Positions 23,634 to 36,625 of a stretch of DNA of 64,000 nucleotides are shown here, one piece after another. How positions within the stretch are numbered: the first letter of the stretch is position 1; the number at the start of each line of letters is the position of its first letter. The notes under the pieces were generated by a model. That model saw nothing but the letters and a program-made list of their open reading frames with translations, searched no databases and was not told the DNA's origin. This DNA comes from Brachynemurus nebulosus (lineage: Eukaryota; Arthropoda; Insecta; Neuroptera; Myrmeleontidae), in assembly GCA_035578155.1 (NCBI GenBank), contig JAPWDM010000016.1, forward strand, positions 6,792,005 to 6,856,004. The letters run 5' to 3'. Both the position numbers and the translations under genes were made by a program.

Positions 23634-24400
23634 TATAAGTTTTTTGGATACGGTTGCAAGTATAATCCTAATCCTTTTCTATATGGTTTTATATACAAAC
23701 CCCGGCCATTACGTATAGCAATAGCCTCCATCGTTCGGTTATGGCGTTCACTTTCATTCAACTGTTTTTGTGCCGCTTTAGCATCAGTAATAGCTTTCGC
23801 AATTCCTGATGCACCTCCGGCTAGCGCACCAGCTAGTGCCGCAAAAATTGGTAAAAGAGGTAGAACACCACCCGTTTTAGGTATTGGAATAATACGTGGT
23901 GTTTTAATTTTTTTACCCCTAGCTGCAACTTTAGCCACTTTAAGAGCAAGCTTTACAGCATTATTAATTGGTTCACGTTTTAATTTTTTAACGGTACCGC
24001 GTACACTTCTTCGCACTTGCCCGAGTGTAGCCTTTTTGTTCACACCCATACCAAGTTTTACTTTAGCTTTCATGGCGTTTGTTATTGCCCACGCAGCAGC
24101 TTTTTCACCAAATTTTGCGTCTGAAGATTTAACTCGATCCTAGGCTGCGTTTGCTAAAATTAAATCCGCCTTATGTCGATCAGAGAGATTTTTACTTTGC
24201 GAGTAAGCGATATCGTGTGCCTTACAAGCTTCGTCTAATTTATTGATTCCCGGATCACCTCTTGCTAATCTTTCTTGTAATTTTGTACCCGGTCCACAAT
24301 ACTGATAGCCGGGTATGTGAAGTTCGAACGGTAATTCGTTAATTAATGAATTAACAAGTCCACGACCACTTCGTTGTTGTTGTCGGTTGTGACGTAACAT
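23633..24400 (-). pseudogene. Polinton PLA2-domain protein, one in-frame stop
   Basis: The frame opens at 24400 and has the parvovirus-type phospholipase A2 signature: calcium loop YCGPGTKL (about residue 37-44) and catalytic DEACKAHDIAYS (about 57-68). An in-frame TAG at 24140-24142 interrupts it. The same frame then continues with AAAWAITNAM and a basic, Gly/Ala-rich tail (ALAGALAGGASGIAKAI, RHNRTMEAIA, a YxKPYRKGLGLYLQPYP repeat). Total length would be about 255 residues. Similar two-part proteins occur in insect Polintons and may aid membrane escape and core packing. One substitution-type stop breaks it, unless the stop is read through. Confidence 0.85.
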
Positions 24401-24460
24401 TAGAACTGAATGCTAATAAAATTTGATTCGAGCTATTTATAGATTCATGAAAAATTGTGA

Positions 24461-24640
24461 CTGAAATAGTGTGCGGTCCGACCGAAATATTGTGCGGTTC
24501 GACCGAAATAGTGTGCGGTTCGACCGAAATAGTGTGCGGTTCGACTGAAATAGTGTGCGGTTCGACCGAAATAGTGCGCGGTTCGATCGAAATAGTGTGC
24601 GGTTCGACCGAAATAGTGTGCGGTTCGACTGAAATCTCTG
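24461..24640. repeat. 21-bp minisatellite between divergent Polinton genes
   Basis: About eight to nine tandem copies of a 21-bp unit with the core GTGTGCGGTTCGACCGAAAT, varying at one or two bases. It occupies the space between the minus-strand PLA2 gene (start 24400) and the plus-strand gene (start 24743), where promoters of both transcription units should lie. The period is a multiple of three, so it reads open in one frame, but it is not likely to be coding. Confidence 0.92.
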
Positions 24641-24742
24641 TTCAGTTCATCAATTCGTTTCGAAAAAGCTATAAAATGGCTGTGTACACGTTAACACTGC
24701 ACATTTGCTAGTAAACTGTAATAGCATAAGCACGCACACACT

Positions 24743-25731
24743 ATGGATAAAGAACGGAGCTAAAACCAAAAATCGTCAATGCCACAAAATCTATACGCGC
24801 CAAATACCGTGCGCTCAAAGATAGTCAGTTTAAACGAGAGAAAAATTTACAAGAATCATTTAAGCCAATAACGGAGCCACTTAAGGAACTAGCTGCTGAA
24901 ATAAGAAACGAACCAATAAAAAGTTTCTTGCTTAAAGATGAAAAACCTAAAATTAAAAAAGCACGTCTTTCAACTGATTCTGATATCGATATAAAATCAC
25001 GTTTTCTTAGTAACGATGATGATGATACTGAGATATTCAGGTCAACGCTTATGGAACAAAGTAGTCAACCTACAAGAGGTCAACCTACAGCAACACCTTA
25101 TGTGATGGAACAAAGTAGTCGACCTACAGCAAAACCCTATGTTGGTGCACTAGCTGAAAAATATCTCACGTTAGCAACCACACGTAGAGCTAAAAGAACC
25201 CTTGATCGTACCTATGGACCGCGTATTGATGAGCGAACAAATAAATGGATGATTGGTAATTCTGAATTGGATATAATTGATGATAATTTTATTATTAACA
25301 ACATCGTTTACCCCGGCACTGAAGGTCTCTTTGAGTTAATGTTTAAAAAATATCCAAATCATCATGTATACACAGAGTCGGATTTAGATACTTATAAGAC
25401 CATTTTAAAAAGTACTAATGCGCATAAAAGAAGTTATAATATTAATGCACCAGTTAATTCAAATCAAAGTTATAAGTATAGAATAATTATAAAAAAACTT
25501 TTTCCATCGTCACCAAGGTACACGTCAACACCCAAACGACAACCAACCGGTTCCGGTTTAATGCATTATCATGCTAATCAAACGATTGATTATCGTTATT
25601 GGAATGATATAGACGAACTTATCGATAGGCTAATATTATTGGTTGCATCACAGCAAGCTGGACATACCAATCATCAAAATGAGATACAAGCCATTTTAGA
25701 GGAATTGCGTGAGGCTGATGTAATAGAATAA
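24743..25731 (+). pseudogene. Conserved Polinton protein of unknown function, frameshift near start
   Basis: An ATG at 24743 (MDKER) starts a frame that stops six codons later. The adjacent frame is open from about 24757 and runs to 25731, so one small indel separates start and body. The body has a lysine-rich helical N-terminus (ATKSIRAKYRALK, ITEPLKELAAEIRNE), a low-complexity linker with a repeated MEQSSxPT motif, a central EGLFELMFKKYPN box and a conserved C-terminus (DELIDRLILLVASQQAGHTN, ILEELREADVIE). This C-terminus is characteristic of an insect Polinton family whose function is unknown. It begins the plus-strand unit with the fiber-like and integrase genes. Confidence 0.7.
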
Positions 25732-25769
25732 ATACAGGTGATAAACCTGATTAGATAGTCATTTCAAAC

Positions 25770-26186
25770 ATGAGCGTTGACAAATTCGGTCGATTCAGCA
25801 GTGGCGGAAAGGCCGCTTCCATTAATTTAACAACGAATGGTGATTACGATATGAAAGGTAAACGTCTGACAAACGTTCGGACACCTAAACATAAAGCTGA
25901 TGCTGTTAACTTGGCTTTTCTTAATGAAGCGCTTGCTAAAATTTCGGACGGTATGACAACACTTGAAAATTCACATAAACAATTTGAATCAATTGTGACC
26001 GCAAAACTTAGTCATTTGGAGAACATGGATAATGAGTTGAAAATGGTAATGGAAACTATTGCAAATGCGGTATTTAAAGAGGAATTTCACGTTAAATTTA
26101 AGCAATTAGAAAATAAAATACAATTTATTTCGAACCTATATAAGCAACTCACTGTAAATACCATGCCAACAGTTCAAGATGAGTAA
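25770..26186 (+). CDS. Fiber-like coiled-coil protein of Polinton
   Basis: 138 residues. The N-terminal part has GRFSSGG and NGDYDMKGKRLTNVRTPKHK followed by ADAVNLAFLN, a pattern shared with trimeric phage and virus tail-fiber anchors. The rest is a heptad-like coiled coil (about residues 50-125). The end overlaps the integrase start by 8 bp (ATGAGTAA). A structural attachment or spike role is inferred from the fold pattern only. The frame is intact. Confidence 0.6.
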   Translation: MSVDKFGRFSSGGKAASINLTTNGDYDMKGKRLTNVRTPKHKADAVNLAFLNEALAKISDGMTTLENSHKQFESIVTAKLSHLENMDNELKMVMETIANAVFKEEFHVKFKQLENKIQFISNLYKQLTVNTMPTVQDE

Positions 26187-27105
26187 AGTTAAAGAACAAG
26201 TTGTAAGCGAATTACACAAACCGGCTCGTAAAAATTTCAAAAGGCGTCGTGTTATAACTAAGGGTATCGATGATTTATGGCAGGCTGATCTTGTTGAAAT
26301 GGGTGCTTATGCGAAAGAAAATCATGGATATAGGTACCTTTTAACAGCTATTGACACATTTTCGAAGTATGCTTGGACTATACCGGTAAAAGATAAATCT
26401 GGAGCGCTTGTTACTGCTGCCATGGAATCAATATTCAAACAGAGCAAGCGCACACCGACGCACCTTCAAACAAACGACGGCCGAGAATTTTTTAATAGTA
26501 ACTTTAAGGCGTTAATGGAAAAACATAATATTAATCATTACTCTACGTATAGTACGTTAAAAGCTTCAATCGTTGCACGTTTTAATTGTACCATTAAGAA
26601 TAAACTTTGGCGTGCTTTTTCTCTAAACGGTAATTATAAATGGTTGCAATTAATTAACGATTTAGTTGATGAATATAATAGAATAAAGCATCGTACAATC
26701 AAAATGGCTCCACGAGATGTCACTGCTGATAATGAAGCATATTTATTATCTAATGTATACAGTAATATAAAAATTGCTGGTGCAGCCAAGTATAAAGTTA
26801 ACGACTTTGTTCGAATTAGTAAATTTAAGTCAATCTTTGAAAAAGGCTATTCACCGAATTGGTCTACGGAAATTTTTAAAATCTTCAAAGTTCAACATAC
26901 AAATCCAGTCACATATCTACTTGAAGATATCAATCAACGGCCTATCCGAGGCAGCTTTTACGAGTATGAACTACAGAAAGTTAAATATCCTGATGTGTAC
27001 CTCGTGGAACGAATTCTGAAGAGACGTGATGTGAAAGTATTGGTGAAGTGGCTTGGTTTCCCATCCGATAACAACACCTGGATTCAAGAATCTGATATTG
27101 TTTAA
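26179..27105 (+). CDS. Polinton integrase with chromodomain, two catalytic residues replaced
   Basis: A 308-residue open frame with a retroviral-type integrase core (about residues 30-190) and a C-terminal chromodomain (YLVERILKRR ... VKWLGFPSDNNTWI, about 275-308). The first catalytic Asp is present in WQADLVEM. At the second site the family TD(N/D)G is TNDGREFF here, so the Asp is Asn. At the third site the family Glu before RFN is Ala (IVARFNCTIKN). With two of three metal ligands lost, the enzyme should be dead although the frame is open. The integrase normally inserts the element, and the chromodomain would target chromatin. Confidence 0.88.
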   Translation: MSKVKEQVVSELHKPARKNFKRRRVITKGIDDLWQADLVEMGAYAKENHGYRYLLTAIDTFSKYAWTIPVKDKSGALVTAAMESIFKQSKRTPTHLQTNDGREFFNSNFKALMEKHNINHYSTYSTLKASIVARFNCTIKNKLWRAFSLNGNYKWLQLINDLVDEYNRIKHRTIKMAPRDVTADNEAYLLSNVYSNIKIAGAAKYKVNDFVRISKFKSIFEKGYSPNWSTEIFKIFKVQHTNPVTYLLEDINQRPIRGSFYEYELQKVKYPDVYLVERILKRRDVKVLVKWLGFPSDNNTWIQESDIV

Positions 27106-27328
27106 ACAATATAATTTTTGATAATCTGTAAGATAAAAAGGTTCTTTTTTTTCAAATAAATAACACATATATGTAAATAATTATTATTCTTTATTTTTAA
27201 AATATAAGTATGAATACAAAATATTTTCACAATAAATGTATATGTAATATTTTTTACAATAAATGTTTTGTATATGAAATATTTTTCACAATAAATGTAT
27301 TTGAAATATTTTTTACAATAAATAAATA

Positions 27329-28084
27329 TTAAAAATTGTATGATTTGTTTATATATTCAATAACACCCGAATGTAACTGTTTCGTGTTTTCAGGTAACTG
27401 ATCCCATACTTGACAAATTCGTTGTGCATATTCGGGTATCATATATGCATACAGATGTTGCACCCAAATATCATATTTCAATAGCTGTTTTGTTAAGTAT
27501 AATAACATATCGAAATTTCTGACTTTTGTATACAAATAAGGATTAGTCAGAAATATGTCTTCAACGTGTGAAATCCGTGTTGCAAATGTCAATGGTTCAC
27601 CAACGGGCGGTTGAAAGTTTTCCTCCATTTTCACGCCATTCTTGCACATTTCACAGCGAATTTTCAAACCAGGTGGTCCGTCAATATGATCTTGTTGCCA
27701 TGGTCGACTATAATGTTCAAAACATGGTTCACATTCTTGAAACATGGCTCGACAATCGGATGGTAACCAAATCCAGGCGCGTTGTATGACTTTCGCACCA
27801 TAACTTTTCAGCACATTCAAACTGATCCACTTGTAGATTTGAAGAAATGTTTCCAAAGTCGGTTCGTTCAGTAGAGTTGGTTCACGTTCGAAAAATTCAC
27901 CAATTGAAACATCCATTTTATCCCAGTCCATTGATTCCGGTTCAGACAATTTCAAATTTTGCATTTTTACAAGAGCAAAAATTGTTTTTCCGTAGGTATC
28001 AATCCGTTTACGTAGTTTATCCAGTTCACTTGAAAATATTTGTAGCCGTTTCCAGTAAGCCAATGATGACGATGCCATTTCCAC
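27329..28084 (-). CDS. Unrecognised 251-residue protein next to polymerase B
   Basis: I do not recognise this protein. It begins MEMASSSLAYWKRL, or two codons later at MASSSL. It is predominantly helical and rich in Trp, Tyr and acidic residues. A mid-protein Cys cluster (CRAMFQECEPCFEH, then IRCEMCKNG about 30 residues later; residues about 112-148) could bind zinc. The frame is intact and lies 8 bp downstream of the polymerase stop on the same strand, inside the Polinton, with its 3' end facing the integrase gene. It may be a poorly conserved Polinton protein or captured cargo. Confidence 0.6.
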   Translation of the reverse strand: MEMASSSLAYWKRLQIFSSELDKLRKRIDTYGKTIFALVKMQNLKLSEPESMDWDKMDVSIGEFFEREPTLLNEPTLETFLQIYKWISLNVLKSYGAKVIQRAWIWLPSDCRAMFQECEPCFEHYSRPWQQDHIDGPPGLKIRCEMCKNGVKMEENFQPPVGEPLTFATRISHVEDIFLTNPYLYTKVRNFDMLLYLTKQLLKYDIWVQHLYAYMIPEYAQRICQVWDQLPENTKQLHSGVIEYINKSYNF

Positions 28085-28091
28085 TTGCGTA

Positions 28092-31000
28092 CTAATTTAA
28101 CGAGTAATGTCCCCATGCTAAAGTATCCGTTTCCCCCTCCACTATATGTCGTTTCGTATCATACGGGTTGAGCGCCACCTTGTTCTGAGTTACACTATAC
28201 ACGTTATGTTTTTTCGATTGTATCAGGTTTTGTTGTCGGTTTATGATTGTATTGTGTTTTAGACTGTCCACGTAATCGTTAAAAGTTATCGTTTTCTTAA
28301 CCACAGAGTTCTTTATACCTTCCGCTTTCTTCGTGTGATTCTCGCCGTCCACTTGACAACTGTACATTTTTGACCTTAAACCCACAAATTTTGTAAATAT
28401 TCGTCCATTTAGCTCATCCTTCATTAACCCGGGTATTTTCTTATTGACTCTTGGCATATTATATTGATTATCTGCGCTGTAATCTGTCGTATCAAAGTAT
28501 TGAATATCTCGTTTCATTATTTCGTAAATATCTGGGCATTTTATCTCGTAAATCAATGAATCGGTATCCGTGTAGAGTAATTTGCTGTTGTTTCCGAACG
28601 TTGGCTGTATGTAGTTGTAATGAAAATCGTAGACACATGTTTTCGAAATATCCAGAATTGCTTGCCCGACGTATATTGGTTTGTTCATAAAAACTTCCGT
28701 TTTCCGTAGTTCGACCGCGATAAGATTCTCGTCAAATATGGTGCGGCTGTGGAAATTCGGTTTCGCTATCATAACTTCCGCACCATATCGTCCATACCAC
28801 TTCGTTAACAATTTCACAATCGAGTGTTTCCGTACATTTTCCATCGTTTTCCCGAAGACTGCGTTGTTGAGTAGCTTGTAGAGATTTTTCTCGAATTCGT
28901 TTCCCGCCATTTATCTTAGAGTTGTATTCAAGTCGATGTAGGATTTAAGCCATGGTGATTGATTAAACTGTAGCACTCTATGTATTTTCTTTAACTTCAT
29001 CCCGTGTTGTAGACATTGTTTCAGGTTCCGATAGTGTATCACGTATTTCTGTTTGTTGTATAACGTTGCTAGTAACATTTCCTGTTTAGTACCGGGTGCA
29101 CACATTCTCTCTGGACATAATGGTAAATCGTTGTGTTTATCGTCTAGTTCTCTCGGGTATTCCAAATCCACTTCCAGTAAATATCCTATTGGTGAATCAT
29201 CGGGTATTTGTTGAATATCTATGTCAGTATTTTCCATCCATTTGAAATTTCCCGTTGGTAAGTATTGTGACATTGCCCATCCATATAAGTTGTTCACGTC
29301 ATAGTACATCAGGTATTTTGATTCCTCGTCCGGGTCGTAGGTGTTCATATATTTATTGTTTGCTGTCGCGTATCGGTTACTACACTGGCTCAATCCACCT
29401 CGAATGCCACGTTCAATGAATAATAATTGATCCACATCAGATATCAGTATAACTCCACTTTTGTATATTTTAAGGCTGCATCCCACGTAAGTCCCGGCGT
29501 CGTGTAGTAATGAGCTGGATACAATCCGTGTGTGCGCATGCATGTATCCCGAAAATTCTCAAAAACATCCGCGAGTAGTAGTATGTCCGTTTTCATATAT
29601 AAATTCGAATATTCTCCAAGCGTCTGTATGTTGAACGTGTTCCAAACTTTTTGTGCATGTGTATAGTCATCCATGGTAATATCGTTGTCGTTGAGCCGAT
29701 TGTAGAATTTTTCCCGTGATGGTAAACATGTTTCCTCTAATTTATCCCAGCCTGATATATAATCGTACGGAAAGACACCTTTGCGCGTAAGTAATTTGTA
29801 ATCTCTGTTCGGAAATTGCGATTTTACTATGTCGAACTCGTTGAGGTATGAAGATAATTTATCCAAACTTGATGCCATAAATCGGAAAGAGTCGATGAAT
29901 CTAAATGTAATTTCGCTGCCCGTAACATGTTTAGTGAATGCAATGTATCGTTCCTAGTTGATTGGTAGTAAGTCGACACGTCCCTCGAATGCTGTTGCTA
30001 TATCCTTTATTACGAAATGTGCATCATAACCACTCAAGTTGTGGAATACAACAGGAATCATATGAAAATCCTTATAATTCAAGTTGCATCCCTTGTGCGC
30101 AGGTCCATTGTATTCGCCGGTGAAGTGGTTATGATCACGAACCACAATATCCTCAGGTTTGAATGGTTTCTCACAGATGTGGCACCCGGTACTTCGTTGT
30201 TTAAGTTGCTGTTGTTCCTCTGGTGTTAACTCGTTCATTGGTATTATGTTGTCATATTTATGGGTTCCAAGATATTTTCACGTAACGTTACCAGTTCTTC
30301 CGCGAACCATTTTTCGCAATTTGGTCCGCGGTATGATCGATAGTAGCTTAATGGGTTGTTGTAGGAGCAGTGAAAGTAGTAACCGATACTGTATGCCCGA
30401 TATTGTTGGTACGTTGTCGTGTTTTTCTGATTTTCGTTATCCGTCACAGGTTGTAGGAATGATTCGATGTCCGCGTAAATTATAAATGGAACACGTTTTT
30501 TGTTGCTATAATTCTTGAACGATATGTATTTGCTTTTCCCTTCTGGCATTATCACCCGGTTGTTCATGTTCACGCAGTCCTCCGTATGTTTGATCAGTTT
30601 ATCCTCCGTATGAAAGTAATTTAAGCATCGATCACAGATGAATTTTTTCCCATTACGATTTGCTAGTTGTCTTGATACAAGTCGCGATAAGTCCTTAATC
30701 CAACAAAAGTGGTAGCGTAAATCTTGATCGTTGTCCTGTTCTTTGTCTTCATCCTCGTAATACTCGTTCTGGATCATTAAAAGGTTTATGTGGTTTTGTT
30801 TCTTCTCTCTCGTTAGTGCAGCAGGTACGGTTTCAAAATGTCCATTTTGTTTTTTTAGCATAAACACGTTGACTGATATCGTTGGGTTCTGTTTCTCGAA
30901 TTTGCTCAGTTGTTGGATCGTCATTGAAAATTGTATCCCGTCTAAATTTAGCACCGTTGAGTAGTGTGGGTACGCTGATGTTCTTTTAGCACAATTTCGA

Positions 31001-31584
31001 TCTGCTGGATAAAGTGCAGATACCATTGCCCACGCGAAACAGGCGTCATCGTCGAAGTTTTGGATGTTGATACATGCTTGTTTTCGTTTTATTTCCTGAG
31101 GCAATTCGATGTAGCTTGATCCACGAAAAGGTGTGTATTTGTTCACGTTCACAGCTAGGTTGATTATGCTTGATAAAGTCCATCCGCTCCCCGACTCGGT
31201 AAACTCGCTCAATTTTCTCAAAATTGGTTCCCGTACATGTTCCATGTGGCACTGTTTTAGGTTTTTTCCACGATCTATTAAGATATTCGGTGTATTGAAA
31301 TGTTTCATGTCGTATTTATCCTCGTCACCATCAGTTTTCACAAATAACCCGCAAAACGTTGTGTTAAATTTTATCGTTAAGTATTTTTTTAATATATTTT
31401 GTATTCGCCGAGTGAACATCGGTGTAACGTCGTCTAAAAAGTCCTTTGGCTCTATGTGTGTTATGTTGGTAACCACTCCCGTTCGTATTCGACTTGCAAA
31501 TGCGGATTCCACGTCAGCCCATTGAATTCCATCAGATCTTTTACGTTGATTTCGATTCATGCCGGCACCTGAAACAATCAACAT
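28092..31584 (-). pseudogene. Protein-primed DNA polymerase B of Polinton, four disabling lesions
   Basis: Pieces in order show a zinc-finger pair (FICDRCLNYFHTEDKLIKH), exonuclease motif YADIES, an HNH/endonuclease VII-type insert (CHICEKPF, HNHFTGEYNGPAHKGCN), polymerase motif A ([12 protein letters not shown]), motif B (LYKLLNNAVFGKTMEN), motif C (YTDTDS) and the usual C-terminal AWGHY. All catalytic motifs survive. The frame is broken by a frameshift near 30245, a TAG at 29954-29956, a frameshift near 29450 and a TAA at 28911-28913 followed directly by an in-frame ATG. The family enzyme replicates the element from protein-primed ends; this copy cannot make a full-length one. Confidence 0.93.
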
Positions 31585-31695
31585 AAAAAATATTATTTAT
31601 CAAATTTATAAAAAATCATTAAAAAAAAATTTTTTATTTAAAAAACTTACCATGTTGATATATCAAAATTATAAAAAAATCATTAAAAAATAAAT

Positions 31696-31956
31696 TTATA
31701 TTTGAAAACCATGTTTTCGTAGCGCCTTCATTCTGATTCGAAATCCTTTCATTTTTCCCGCACATGATTCAAAATGTTTGCGTTGTCCCAAGTTTTCCGC
31801 TCCACGTATAGCCTTGTTGATTAGTCTTATGTTGGTATTTGTATGTTTCATCCATTTTTCCAATTCATCTGCATCCCGGGTACCCATTTCCAGTAATGAT
31901 AGCGCGTTGCGTACATTTTCCACCATTCTAGTTGTCACGTCGTTTAATGAAGCCAT
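31696..31956 (-). CDS. Small helical Polinton protein
   Basis: An 86-residue frame (MASLNDVTTRM...), mostly helical and basic at the C-terminus (MKGFRIRMKALRKHGF). It lies 111 bp upstream of the polymerase frame on the same strand. I recognise no family. Its intact frame and position make it a plausible first gene of the polymerase unit, or an N-terminal accessory such as a DNA-binding or terminal-protein-like factor, which is speculation. Confidence 0.5.
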   Translation of the reverse strand: MASLNDVTTRMVENVRNALSLLEMGTRDADELEKWMKHTNTNIRLINKAIRGAENLGQRKHFESCAGKMKGFRIRMKALRKHGFQI

Positions 31957-32199
31957 TGTATTTTAATTTTATAAAAGTCTCGATACAAATTCTTGCAACA
32001 ATAACAATATTAACTGCTTGAAGTTTGCTGAAGAAGTGATTTGAGGGAGCACGCAGACCTCAATTTATACGATTTTGACTGCTCGAAAAATTCTGGAGGG
32101 GAATCACAAAAAATGCTGGCTCAGAATTTTTACAACGCAAATAACCGAAGGTCAAATGTCAAATTCCGAGAAACTTATTTCGCATTTGAAACCTAATAA

Positions 32200-33996
<1,797 letters not shown>

Positions 33997-35030
33997 AAAA
34001 ATCCAAAATTAATACTTTATAAATAAACATTAACTTTAATAAAGTTTTTAAATTACAATATTTATGTATTGCATTTGTTATAAATGCAATACATGCATAC
34101 ATATACATATACAGTACGTTCATTTTTTTAAAATTTTTAAATTTACTATTCGCCTACTTATAGCATAAATATAAAGAATTTTAAACATATTTAAAAATAC
34201 CATTGAATATCGATGTAAAATGGGAGAAGTGGGGGGAAAAGTAATGTGGGATCCCTAAATGGCACTAATTGGATACCAACTCAATACATGTACAAAATTT
34301 CAGCCCTCTGCGTTTACTCAGAGAGTCTGTAGACGTGTTAGAACAAAAAAGGCAAAAAAATAAAGGAAATATTTGCATCAAAATCGTGGGGGTAAGGGTT
34401 AAAAGTTGAAACTTCCAAAAAGCAGTGGCTGGCTATTAACTTAACCTGTACACAAAATTTTAGCCCTCTAGGTGTATTTGGGGAGATTTTGACCTGATCG
34501 ATACTGTTAAAAAACAAGAAAAATCATGTTCTTTTTGGTATAAAAATGGTGGGAGTAAGGGCTAGAAGTTGAGACCCCCAAAAGGTACTCCTTTGATACA
34601 AACTCAATCCGAATACAAAATTTCCGCCCTCTAGGTTTATTTGGGTGACCTGTGCGAGTGGTACAAACTTCGAAAACGTCGCAAAAGCATGAAATTGTAG
34701 CTTAAAAATGAGGGGGGTGGGGGTAAAATATTAAAACCTCCAGTAGCACAACCTAGGTATGAACTTTATCAACACACCAAATTTCAACCCTCTACGTTAA
34801 TTCTGGTGGGCTGGGGGCGTGTTAGATTCAGGGAAAATCGTTTTTTCCCCCTCTACTCTCTCCAAATCATCCTAGGAAGCTGAATTTTGGATATGTTGTA
34901 GATAATTGACTGAAACATTATTTCCAACTGGTTTGGAAAAGTTTCATTGTTTTGCCTCGAAAATGAGTCACTTACCAAATTTTAGCTCTTAACTTCCATA
35001 TGGGGGCCCTAGACATAGTGAAAGGTGGCG

Positions 35031-35033
<3 letters not shown>
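33997..35033 (+). repeat. Dispersed repeat family A, copy 6
   Basis: Contains AAATGGGAGAAGTGGGG, the GCACTA..TGGATAC box, three CCCTCTAGGT subrepeats and the GGAAGCTGAATTTTGGATAT box. It ends at a TA array. Confidence 0.7.
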
Positions 35034-35128
<95 letters not shown>

Positions 35129-35129
35129 T
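35034..35129. repeat. (TA)n microsatellite
   Basis: About 95 bp of TA with a few TTT interruptions at its right end, next to family A copy 6. Confidence 0.95.
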
Positions 35130-35272
35130 ACGAACGAACTAACGAACGCACACACAGACGTCACGCTAAAAACGATGTAATCGTAATCTAGTGACCTTGA
35201 ACCGTGGAGATATGTCAAAATTAGCGATTCGTAAAATCGGACCTATTACAATAACTTCCTATGGGAAGTTAA

Positions 35273-35323
<51 letters not shown>

Positions 35324-35911
35324 ATGCTTTTTTCTTGAATGTATGTTTTTGACATGGTCCCTCATGTATCGCGAAAAGTATTTGAGATATCGACCAAAAT
35401 CAAAGTGCATATTACTCCTCGATACCGTTATTTTGACAGGAACTAGGATCTTTTGGTTCGGTAATATGTTTTCAAAATGGCGGCTATTTATATTTGAGAA
35501 GAAGTGGTGATTTTTGAAAATTTATTTTCAAAATGCGATTTCTCGCTGGTTTTTATTTCTTTCTTAGATCCTAGTTAGTGCCATAACTGTATATTGTGTA
35601 TATTTTCATAAAATTCTTAATTTTTTTATTTTGGTTCACTGGGGATTTCAGAACGCGAGGAACTATCAAGATGGAAGAACCTCACAGTGTCGATTTCAAA
35701 GCCATTTAGACTCAGCTCATTAAAAAAATTTTTTTGTAATCTCAGGACATCTGAATTTGAGTTTGAATTTTTTCTACTCCTACTATTAAAAGTAACATTT
35801 TGTGGACGGCTAACTGTGTGTAAAAATTAACAATTCCCCACACTCTGCGGAAATACAGTGGGAAATTATTTCCTACGCCTTAATGTAATAAAAAAGTAGG
35901 CTTTTCCGTTA
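35130..35911. other. Non-coding spacer with (AAAT)n tract
   Basis: Contains a tetranucleotide AAAT tract at about 35271-35325 just after CTTCCTATGGGAAGTT. No gene was recognised. Confidence 0.6.
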
Positions 35912-36102
35912 GTTTAATATATAGAAATAATACAAAAAATATACATATATGTGTGCTGATTATTTATTATTGTTTCCATAATTTCAAAGTATGCTTTGGC
36001 AAAAATTTGAACATCTTAGCACTGACATTATAAATTTAAAAAATTTTTTCTACTTATTTAAATTTTATTTTAATTATTTATGTTAAATTTTACGAAAAAA
36101 AA
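35912..36102. repeat. Direct repeat C, left copy
   Basis: A 191-bp sequence repeated at 37529-37713 in the same orientation with few differences. Shared text runs from GTTTAATATATAGAAATAAT through TTTGGCAAAAATTTGAACAT to TTTTACGAAAAAAAA. The pair brackets 1.43 kb containing a hairpin, a palindromic MITE and a perfect palindrome. It is not obviously an LTR pair. Confidence 0.85.
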
Positions 36103-36134
36103 TGTGCTCGTAGAAAAAGTATAGTGTAAAATGC

Positions 36135-36233
36135 GTGGGAAAAGCTTATTTCTCACTCATACGAATTGTTGCACTCGCCCTGCGGGCTCGCGCTGCAAAC
36201 TCATATTCGTGAGAAATAAGCCTCTGTTCCCAC
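36135..36233. repeat. GC-tipped hairpin of about 100 bp
   Basis: Outer arms GTGGGAA and TTCCCAC and longer inner arms with CTTATTTCTCAC..ATACGAAT face each other around a GC-rich centre (CTCGCCCTGCGGGCTCGCG). It is an imperfect stem, unusual here for its GC content. Confidence 0.7.
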
Positions 36234-36625
36234 TTATTGTACAATATACTATTGTATGTTTAGTTTTTAATAAAATATTTATTTGTATTAAAAATAATAA
36301 AACAGCTACAGCTTATTCTAAAGTTAAATAATACAGTGGCCGTCCAAGATAATCACACAAATGTTCCTCTAGTGACTATCTTGGAAGTCATAAACGTCCG
36401 TCAGGTGGGGTAAATGTTTAGTTAACATAACAAATTGGAATTTTTTCAACAACATTATTATAAAAAATTATGTTCAAGTCAAAGTAGACAGAGAAAGGTA
36501 CACTACATTTGAAACCAAATAAGCTTTTTTTGCGCAATTCGCCATCTACGCCATAATTACGTCACATTTTTGAATTTTTAGAAAAAGACAACATTACAAA
36601 TATTTATTATTTAAATTAGTATGAA

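Noticed and set aside
24461..24640. CRISPR-like array
   Set aside because: The units are contiguous 21-bp tandem repeats with no spacers, inside a eukaryotic Polinton.
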